Shown here piece after piece: positions 56,401 to 64,000 of a DNA stretch of 64,000 bases. The translations under genes and the position numbers were made by a program. Source of the stretch: Leucaena leucocephala (lineage: Eukaryota > Streptophyta > Magnoliopsida > Fabales > Fabaceae); the NCBI GenBank assembly GCA_037074615.1, contig CM073562.1, forward strand, positions 7,053,001 through 7,117,000, in the 5' to 3' direction. The notes under the pieces are model-generated. The model searched no databases. It was not told where the DNA came from and saw only the letters and a list, made by a program, of their open reading frames with translations. Position 1 is the first letter of the stretch. Each line of letters opens with the position of its first letter.

Positions 56401-58470
56401 TTTAGAATTTTGGTTAATTAATAGAACAGGAGACAAAATTAATTATTTAAAGTACCAAGAGGTCTCAAATTATTAGATAAAATTTGGGGGAAATTGTTTT
56501 AGAATTATTGTGAATTTTTATATTGATTTTGTGCCCTAGAAGTGGGAATTTTGATTAAATCATATTCCAGATTAGTTAACCCTAAAATAGGGCAATTTCT
56601 CAAAATTTAAAGGAAAAAAGTTAAGGACCCAGTTTTGGCTTGGGAAAATTTGGAAAATTACTCCATGATAAATGTGATTTTTTTAAAGTGTTACATGGGT
56701 TATATGGCTAAGGAATCAACAAAAAGAATTTTGGAGGTTTAACTTTTAATTATATAAGAAACTAAAGTACGATGACATCATTAGGAATTGGGAGAAGACT
56801 CCAAGGACTTCCATAAAATAAATATGTGGCATGATATGAAGTAAGAGAGTGAATGAATGGTTATTTTAATTGCTTATCACTATGCCTTTAATATGAGGAT
56901 AATTAAATATTGATCTTTGAAGGAGGTGGACTTCAAAACTATCCAATTAAGTAAATATATGGATAAAGCCATCTAAACTCCTCTTAGCCCTCGTTAGTTC
57001 TAGCACTTTGAGAGAAAAAGAGAGTGAGTCTAAGGAAAGTGGAAGTTGAAGCCATCATAGGTAATTTTGTACTCCAAATTAATCTCTATACCTATATCTT
57101 ACATCTAAGCTTTCTATGGTTTCTAAATCTCTCTAAACTTCAGGGTAAGCAAGAGAGCAAGTTTGGAACTCGAGGGTTTCAAGAGAAGAAACTCCAAAAA
57201 ATAAAGTTTTATGTAACAGATGATGTTTGTGATTATTGTCTATTGATGATTTTGTTGTTGGTGGTGGTGTTGCTGAGGTTGATCTTGTTGTTTTGTAAAA
57301 TTTTGGAGCCATGAAATTTATAAGGCGATGAATTGAAGTTAGAAGAAGTATTAAAGGATTGGAATCAAGTGATTATTGGAAGTCAAATCAAGAGCTCTAA
57401 CTTTTCCCCTTGACAGCTCGCCTTAGGTGACTAGATTTATGTTTTAGGATAATTGATAACTCACCCTGCCTAATATTGGTATTGCCTAAGAAAAAAAGAG
57501 ATTTTGTCATACTCTTAGATCATGGATGAGTCTGACCCCTTTCAAAAATTGTTTTACCCAAAAAACAATTTCCCCTTGACGCAATGTTTCTGCTATTAGG
57601 GCTTGATGATACTAGGATTGTGTTTTGATTATTTTGATACTTTAAATAAATTTAAAATAATAATTGTGTAGGAAAAAAGGAAATTTTTTTCCCTAAAAAG
57701 TATATATCTTAGCCAAATTGATCAAAGGCCAAATTATAACAATATAGCACAAACGCATACACGGGATTTCATCACTCATTTTTTAAGATACTTTTCCATT
57801 CAAATCATCAAATGGTCTCATAAAAAGGGCAAGACACAACATATCATCCAATAATACTCTAGTCAATAAGCATGTGTTTTACTCACAGAAATAATCAACA
57901 GTCATATGTATTTCATACAACTTCCCAAAAATGTGAGTTTTGAAACAACAACCTAGACTCATGGCAAAGTAAGTAGATACCAAGATATGTGCCAAATGAG
58001 AGGAGCTATCAACTAAAAAAATATTTTAAGGGTAAATTTGTACCCTAACCTATATTTTTTCTTTCAATAATGATCTATTTATATTTGTACCATTCATTAT
58101 AAATGATTGTTCAATTTCTCTAACTAGCCAGTCAAAGTAATATGTATCTTTAATTTGATTAAGGGTATAGATAGCTGAATAAATTTTGGAGAATTTATAA
58201 AAACAAAATTAACTTTTTGATTGAAAGCAAATAAGTGAGAATAATAATTTATAAACAATTTTGTGTGAAATTGTGAAGTTTGTTTATACTATGTATGTTG
58301 AATCTCTAGGATTCAACTCATCTCAATTTATTTAAACAAAATCAATTCACATGATTATGCAACATGCATATGTAACCTTTGAGTATATTAAACATGAGGA
58401 TAACTCCCAAAAGAATCAATGAACTTTTTAGTGTTCATAAAAGACTATATTAAAAATTTACCTACTATAT
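56401..58470. other. Unassigned, partly LTR-like DNA
   Basis: From about 56740 to 57180 the order (poly-purine leader AGAGAAAAAGAGAGTGAGTC at 57012, then GTAATTTTGTAC, GTAAGC) is like the R/U5 part of plant Gypsy LTRs, but no termini were found. The 96-codon frame at 57024-57314 lies there and ends in a low-complexity Leu/Val run; I do not call it a gene. 57700-58470 shows nothing recognisable. Confidence 0.35.
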
Positions 58471-59122
58471 ATATTGAGTTTGGGCTTCCTTAGTATGTGG
58501 AGAAATTCTCAATATTTAAAGTCCATTGGTGTCACACTTTTTAAGTGAAGAGGGGTCATATTAGGTCATGGGAAAAGGTTAATTCAGAGAAAAAAGCATC
58601 TTTTTGGGAGAGAAAAGAGAAACCCATTTTTGAATCTTCACAGGGTAGTCATAGTAAATTGGAGTTCATGCATTCGTCAACCTTTGGATTGGGATGAAAT
58701 TTGGTCACAGGTTCATAACATCCGTTCTAACCATTCAGATTTCCAATACTTTTCCTGGTATGAGAATTATTGAATTCATATAGAACTCTATTTTTCTTGT
58801 ACTTTTCAACTTCTTTATTATCTTTTGTAAGATTGTTTCTTTGTTTGTTTGGATGGTTGTTTGCACATTTTTGTTCACATGATTAAGCCTCTCTTGTACC
58901 CCATTTTGGTCATAATGGAGCTTGGTCTCTTTGTTTTGGACTGCCCCTGGTTTTTACCCTTGCATTGAGGAGTTTTCCATAATAATTTTGGTCTCTTGTG
59001 CTATTTATTTTTAGCCATATATTTGTTTTAGTGTTTCATCGAAGATTCTTGCAGGTGAGATGAGAATTTATTTCTGCTGCATATATCTCTTTTGGCTTGA
59101 GTTGCATTTTTTCCCATCATAG
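58471..59122 (+). other. Leader region before a Copia gag, possibly its 5' LTR
   Basis: T-rich sequence directly before a primer-binding site, the position of a 5' LTR, yet it is not similar to the presumed 3' LTR at 59780. Either the 5' LTR is very diverged or the element's ends come from different copies. Confidence 0.35.
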
Positions 59123-59134
59123 TGATATCAAAGC
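59123..59134 (+). other. Primer-binding site (tRNA-Met type)
   Basis: TGATATCAAAGC against TGGTATCAGAGC: 10 of 12, both differences G to A. Eight bases before the gag start. Confidence 0.65.
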
Positions 59135-59142
59135 TTGGTTCA

Positions 59143-59733
59143 ATGGAGGTCAACAAAAGTAGAATGGTTTATTTAAATGGAGTAAATTATGCTATTTAGA
59201 AGAGTAAAATAGATAACATGTTATATGTGAAGGATTATTATTTTTCTGTCTTTACAATGGATAAGCCAGGTAATAAATCTGATGAAGAATGGGCTATGTT
59301 ACACTGACAAGTTTGCGGTTACATTAGACGATGGGTAGATGATAACGTGTTGAACCACATTAGTGGGAAGAGAAATGCTCGGGAGCTCTTAAATAAGCTA
59401 GAGTAGTTGTATGCCAAAAAGACGGGAAATAATAAATTATTTCTATTTAATCAGATGATATCACTCAGATATAAGGATGGTGATTCAATGAAAGATCACC
59501 TAAACTTCTTCCAGGGAATTATTAATCAACTCTTTTTCATGAGAATTAAATTTGATGAAGAAGTTCAAGGTTTATGTTTTTTTGGAGAAAAGATTGATGA
59601 AGGGACGATTGATGTTAAGTATATTCCCTCCAAAGAACAAACAGCTGATGTACTTATAAAGGGATTAATAAGAGACAAATTTGAATGTCTAATTAGTAAG
59701 TTGGACATGATAAATATCTATGATCTAACTTAA
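59143..59733 (+). pseudogene. Internally deleted Copia: gag fused in frame to RNase H tail
   Basis: ATG 59143 opens one frame of 196 codons to the TAA at 59731-59733, broken only by TAG, TGA and TAG codons (near 59197, 59306 and 59404) and by no frameshift. Residues 1-145 are Copia gag (UBN2 type): VYLNGVNYAI.KSKIDNML, KSDEEWAMLH, DDNVLNHISGKRNARELLNK, KKTGNNKLFLFNQMISLRYK and IKFDEEVQGL. At about 59582 it passes directly to GEKIDEGTIDVKYIPSKEQT, ADVLIKGLIRDKFE and ISKLDMINIY, the C-terminal end of Copia RNase H. Protease, integrase, RT and the zinc knuckle are deleted. The result is a mini-element that kept the primer site, a gag head and the 3' end. Confidence 0.85.
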
Positions 59734-59779
59734 TTAAGAGTGTAGAAGAGAATTAGTGGGATTCATTAAGAGGGAAGAT

Positions 59780-59995
59780 TATTATAATTAATAGAGAAAG
59801 ATTGTAGGGAATTAATTAAGAAAGATTGTAGGGATTATATCTTGATTATACCTTAATTATATTTCTTGATTCTGCTCCTATAATCCCTCCATGAATAGGA
59901 TTTAGTTTGTGTATATATGTAGCCATGTATAGTAGAAGTAATACACACACAGAAAGCAATTCATTCTCATCGTATAATGTGTCTATAATCAGTAT
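59780..59995 (+). mobile_element. 3' LTR of the deleted Copia element
   Basis: A purine tract AAGAGGGAAGA (59768-59778) precedes TATTATAATTAATAGAGAAA, a mutated TG... LTR start. The LTR has direct repeats of GAAAGATTGTAGGGA (59795, 59819) and a promoter-like GTGTATATATGTAGCC (59910). Its end is near 59990; the last ~95 bp are included in the tandem duplication that follows. Confidence 0.55.
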
Positions 59996-60774
59996 GACTA
60001 CTAATAAAAGACTTAAAATTGAGTATGAAAGAAGTCCCAAGATCAAAAGAACCAAAAGGAGAGAACAACCAAAATACAAGATTGGAAGTGCCAATATGTT
60101 CCTCAATCATAACCAGAACCTATTTCTGTGTCCACTGGTTGTGACATAAAAGCTATTAGGAGACACTTTTTGTGTTCATTGGTCATAACCAAAATTCTCT
60201 CTGGTCACAACTAAAAGAAATTTTAGTGAAGCTGGGCATTTTGAATTAAGTCATTCTACATATAGGAGTAAAAGGAAGCAACAACCATGAAAAAAGAGAG
60301 CTTTTATTCCCATATTTGGGAGGAGGAGGTTCAACAATTTAGTTTGTGTATATATGTACCCATGTATAGTAGAAGTAATACACACACAGAAAGCAATTCA
60401 TTCTCATCGTATAATATGTCTATAATCAGTATGACTACTAATAAAAGACTTAAAATTGAGTATGAAAGAAGTCCCAAGATCAAAAGAACCAAAAGGAGAG
60501 AAGAGCCAAAATACAAGACTGGAAGTTCCAATATGTTCCTCAATCATAACCAGAACCAATTTCTGTGTCTACTGGCTGTGACATAAAAGCTATTAGGAGA
60601 CACTTTTTGTGTTCATTGGTCATAACCAAAATTCTCTCTGGTCACAACTAAAAGAAATTTTAGTGAAGCTGGGCATTTTGAATTAAGTCATTCTACATAT
60701 AGGAGTAAAAGGAAGCAACAACCATGAAAAAAGAGAGCTTTTATTCCCATATTTGGGAGGAGGAGGTTCAACAA
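59901..60774 (+). repeat. Tandem duplication, 2 x 437 bp
   Basis: 59901-60337 and 60338-60774 are near-identical direct copies (TTTAGTTTGTGTATATATGT start, GGAGGAGGTTCAACAA end), differing at only a few bases such as AGCC/ACCC, AATGTGTC/AATATGTC, CAACCAAA/GAGCCAAA. Each unit holds the end of the Copia LTR plus the start of a Gypsy LTR, so the duplication happened after both were in place. The frames at 59907-60149 and 60287-60586 (and their complements) are twin shadows of this repeat. Confidence 0.9.
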
Positions 60775-61760
60775 TTTCTCTCAACTTCTCCACTCAACTC
60801 TAATCCAAATTCTCCATTTTTACACCTTTCTCCACCATTTTTCCAAATTCTACACTGATTAAATCACTTCAATCACCTTCTTCTCTACGTTTCCATTACC
60901 TTTTTTAATATTTCTCATAGTAACAACTCCTTGGAGAGATTGTGACAAGAGTGGAGCTATGAGAGGCTAATTTCTTAGTCTCTTAGTTATGGAGGATGAA
61001 GCTTGAGCTTAATGGACATATTAGGGGAGTTACCTTAGTCTAATATTTGCTTATTCATATTTTGGAGTTTCTAGATTTAAGAATTTCTATTATTTGTATG
61101 AGACATAAGTAACGATTAGTTATTCTTGAGTTTAGACTCTTGTATTAAACTTGGATGATGTAATTGTTGATTTATAGATATAGTTCATTCTTGATTTCTT
61201 TTAGTTGGTTAATTATCAATGATTATTAGTAGTTAAATGGATTAATTGGGACCTCTGGTTATTGATTGATAGCCATTTGAGGGCTTGCATCATTTATGTC
61301 AAACTACACGCTAAGTGATTTTTAACAATGCAATAAGAACTTTTAAACTAAACTTTGATCAAAGTAGTTTTTGACTAATTGATATATTGGACTTAATTGA
61401 TTAATTGAGGTTTTTATCTAGACTTAGTGATTTTATAACTCCCACATCTATTTAAGAGCAAGGATAGCTGAGTTTTTATCACCAAGGGCCTATTTTATCA
61501 TATTTTCCCAGAATCCAAAGCATTCCTGCATTTATTCAAAACACCAAAAATATATACTTTTAACTATATTTTTATTTTTCTTGTACCACAGTTTTATCAT
61601 ACCAAAACCTAGATTTTACCCAAGTTTTTAACATTTTTGTTGACCAATTTCTAGGTTTCCAATAAAAACTCCTCGAGAAGAACAATAAGGTTGTGACTCA
61701 TACTATTTTTTTGGTGCAATCAATATTTTGATATATTGGAAGGCGATTTTCCATTCTGAT
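60775..61760 (+). mobile_element. 5' LTR region of an Athila/Tat-like Gypsy element
   Basis: Sequence leading to a tRNA-Asp-type primer site. It includes GGTTGTGACTC (61689) and TTTTTGGTGCAATCA (61711). The LTR start probably lies in or before the 437-bp duplication, where GTCACAAC/GGTTGTGAC phrases occur. No matching 3' LTR is in the window. Confidence 0.5.
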
Positions 61761-61763
61761 CAA

Positions 61764-61782
61764 TGGCGTCATTGATAGGGAG
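61764..61782 (+). other. Primer-binding site (tRNA-Asp type)
   Basis: TGGCGTCATTGATAGGGAG against the usual TGGCGCCGTTGCCGGGGA(G): the differences are mostly C to T and G to A. This primer site is typical of Athila/Tat/Ogre Gypsy elements. Confidence 0.6.
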
Positions 61783-62589
61783 CCAAGTAATTCGTTCCCT
61801 AGCAATCCGTTGTCAACTCCATTGTTGACTTGAGTCATCTCTTGTTAAGCTATGGATTTTTGTGTTTACACTGTGTAACATTAAAATATTAAAGAATATA
61901 AACAAATATTTTATTTTCTTTCACTTTTGCATTTGCATTCATGCATAGCATTTCTCATTTTGACTACTTAGAGTTTGATCTAGTTATTCCACCATTCTCT
62001 ACTTGATTGAGGGTAAAGGGTTTTTATTTGAAAAGAGAGTGTAAAGAGAGATCTTGAGAGCTTTCAAATTTGATTATGAGTCATTTTTCACTTGCATAGA
62101 GGTTTTTGATATTGCTGATAAGTTTTTGAATACATTTGGCTAAGTAATATAGTTTTTCTTTTCAAGTTTATGTGAAGTCTGTGCTCTATATAATTAAGTC
62201 AGGACCAAAATCTTGGTTTGTCATGACCAAAACTACTTTTGTTTCTAGGGGAGACTCTCTGTCTATTAGTCACATTTTTTATGTTTGGTTGTGACCGTTT
62301 TACCTTATCTCTCTACTCTTACTAATATGTGTCTCCTAGTCGCTACTGTGAGTCATTTTAGTCCGATTAAAGCATTTTTGTGAAAAAATCTTTATAATTG
62401 TTCATACTTACTTGTTTTGTGCAACTTGTTTTCTGCGCATACATTTGAGAGTGTATAGTCATACATACATCACATACACCATATACACTTGCATCTACTG
62501 TATCTCATCTATTTTATTTTGAATCTGTGTTTGCAAAGTAATTTTGCTTGGTTTCTTTGGGTTGCTTCTGGTGTTGCATGCATAGAAGG
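61783..62589 (+). other. Leader between primer site and gag
   Basis: AT-rich, no open frame of note. GTCACATTTTT and GGTTGTGACCG (about 62270-62300) echo phrases in the LTR region at 60090-60220. Confidence 0.4.
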
Positions 62590-62960
62590 ACTTAACCTTT
62601 AGTACCCTTTGATCCTCAAATTGAGAGGTCACTTTGGAAACTTAGGAAGGAGTTTAGAGAACAAGAATCTAGCGAAGTTTTAGTTCAAGAAGAAATAAAA
62701 TTGCAAGAATCTAGCTCATTATCTAGCGACCTAGGTCTAAAATTGATAACCTATAAATTCCTTTAGATAATCCCAACATGGAGGAGGTTAATCTAAATAG
62801 GAAGAATGGGCATGGAAAGAATGGCATAGGTGATAATGTAGAGGATAACAGGATCATTAGGGAGATTAATCATTCGCATGTGAATTATGATCCCTATGGT
62901 TGCTATATTGATGAAGTAAATTTTGAGATAAAAAGAGGTTTAATTGTAGCTTTACAAAAT
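62590..62960 (+). pseudogene. Athila/Tat-like Gypsy gag, N-terminal relic
   Basis: 62600-62700 reads FDPQIERSLWKLRKEFREQE, matching the 'DPEIERTLRRLRR' start of Athila/Tat gag proteins. It is followed by EEIKLQESSSL. After a frame change, 62778-63014 gives MEEVNLNRKNGHGKNGIGDN and VNYDPYGCYIDEV before the sequence passes into the inverted LTR near 62955. The capsid core is missing. Confidence 0.55.
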
Positions 62961-64000
62961 TTCACTTCCAATGCTTCCAAAACTTTAATCTTACTTAATC
63001 CTATGCAATTTTAAATTTTAAATCCATTGGAAACATCAAAACTATAAAATTCTTATTACTGTTCATATGCATGAAGAGTAATAAAGAGGGTTTCAAATTC
63101 TCTCTTTCTCAATTTCAATGTTTACCATATTCCAATCTTATTCAATTATATACAAAATCATCACCTAAATTCAATGGAAGCATTATATCATTGAAATTCA
63201 ATCTTATTTCTTCAATTCTATCCTAGGATGAAAGGTTAATGAATTGGTATTCCAAGGATTACACAATTAATTCAAGCAATAACCTACAATCTAAGCCTAT
63301 CTAAGTTAATATTTTATAGTTCTAACTTGTTTTTCATCTTTCTTCATTTCTATATGGATTTGGCCAGCATGTTTCTTTGGGGATTATTCCAAAATTTAAC
63401 CATTAAATCACTAGTTTCAAGCTCCAAAATTCGGATAAAATAAGTTAGGATAAATTACTTACCTCACTTCTTAGCTTGCTTGATCTCTAAGTACCTTGAA
63501 TGACTCTTGGAATGCTTTAGATTAGGTTGAGTAATTAAATGGCAAGAAATTTCCCAAGATCCTTGGCTTCACGGTTTTGTGCTTCAAAGGGGAGTATTTA
63601 TAGTTGAATTTTAAGGGCTTTGGGACTAAAATACCCTTCAAGTTCCTAATTATTTCAAACTCTTAGTCTTGAATTTGATTGGTTGGTTTCATGATTAATT
63701 ACACTTAATTATCATTAATTTAATTCTTACATTATTTTAATATAATGAGGCACATGTGATAATTCATTCCTCTTGCTATGCTTGACATGTGGCACAAGTT
63801 GGGTTCCACATGGAACACCACACCATAACACCTTACATTATCTCTTGAATTATCTTTCCCCTTTTTTTACATATTCAAATCTGACTTGAGCTCCAAGATT
63901 TGCTCTTGGGCCTATTGAACTTTCAAATGGCACCATCCTTGGGCCTTCCTTAGGTTCAATAGCTAATTAGCACAATTCCCAAGACACTTTCCTATACCAA
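62955..64000 (-). repeat. Tekay-like LTR, minus strand, partial, off right edge
   Basis: Colinear with 36790-37850 of the inverted solo LTR: TTCCAATGCTTCCAA (62970), CCATTGGAAACATCAAAA (63023), TTCAATGGAAGCATTA (63170), GTATTTATAGTTG (63594) and CTAATTAGCACAATTCCCAA (63964). Its 3' part is cut off at 62955 at the junction with the Gypsy gag relic. Confidence 0.75.

Noticed and set aside
57024..57314. 96-codon frame with a Val/Leu-rich end
   Set aside because: Lies in LTR-like sequence, crosses a likely GTAAGC junction, and its hydrophobic end is coded by low-complexity GTTG/TTG repeats.
59846..60586. Four overlapping frames on both strands with matching sequences
   Set aside because: They are shadows of the 437-bp tandem duplication; their similarity to each other is explained by the repeat, not by a gene family.

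Overview
The window looks like an intergenic, transposon-dense stretch of a flowering-plant nuclear genome, most likely a eudicot. It is strongly AT-rich, has no long intact open reading frame, and is built almost wholly of nested, decayed mobile elements of plant-specific kinds: CACTA (En/Spm) DNA transposons, Gypsy and Copia LTR retrotransposons, hAT elements, MITEs and SINE-like inserts. I found no complete host gene, tRNA, rRNA or CRISPR array. Every protein signal is a relic broken by stops and frameshifts, so they are annotated as pseudogenes. Boundaries were read by eye and are approximate unless a terminal motif or target-site duplication (TSD) is quoted.

Layout, left. A Copia LTR runs off the left edge (1-554). 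Two CACTA fragments follow (about 1100-1537 and 1990-3744), then a low-copy repeat R. A 1.3 kb hAT-like element (4883-6205, near-matching 8-bp TSD) carries pieces of two host genes: a 2-oxoglutarate-dependent dioxygenase start with its first intron, and the N-terminus of plastid threonine synthase on the other strand. From about 7242 to 19684 lies a large minus-strand CACTA element. Its tnp2 transposase is cut in two (18526-16575 and 9530-9163) by about 7 kb of nested insertions: a MITE, a solo LTR, a Copia RT/RNase H fragment and a SINE. The CACTA sits between two copies of a ~265 bp direct repeat; the right copy is itself interrupted by a ~1 kb non-LTR insert with a target-site duplication.

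Layout, middle. A Gypsy element (Tekay/Del-like, LTRs of about 3.1 kb) spans 24226-44062. Its 3' LTR is split by about 8 kb of other DNA (34284-42268), which includes a hAT transposase tail, an inverted solo LTR of the same family (35577-38588), a foldback and a Copia gag piece. At least five copies of this LTR family occur in the window.

Layout, right. A ~1 kb Copia RNase H segment is present as a tandem pair (45850 onward and 55376-56400). The first copy received an 8.7 kb CACTA element (46393-55118); the second preserves the empty site. This CACTA has a tnp2 transposase relic, a TnpA-like/Ulp1 relic, and a third 109-codon reading frame of unknown function broken only by two TAG codons. Arrays of its subterminal-type repeat lie between the three genes. 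The last 5 kb hold a Copia derivative in which gag is fused in frame to the RNase H tail (59143-59733), a recent 437-bp tandem duplication, an Athila/Tat-like Gypsy 5' end, and another copy of the Tekay-like LTR.

Functionally nothing here appears to work as a host pathway. The interest lies in the order of insertions, the gene capture by the hAT element, and the modular CACTA element with its unexplained third frame.
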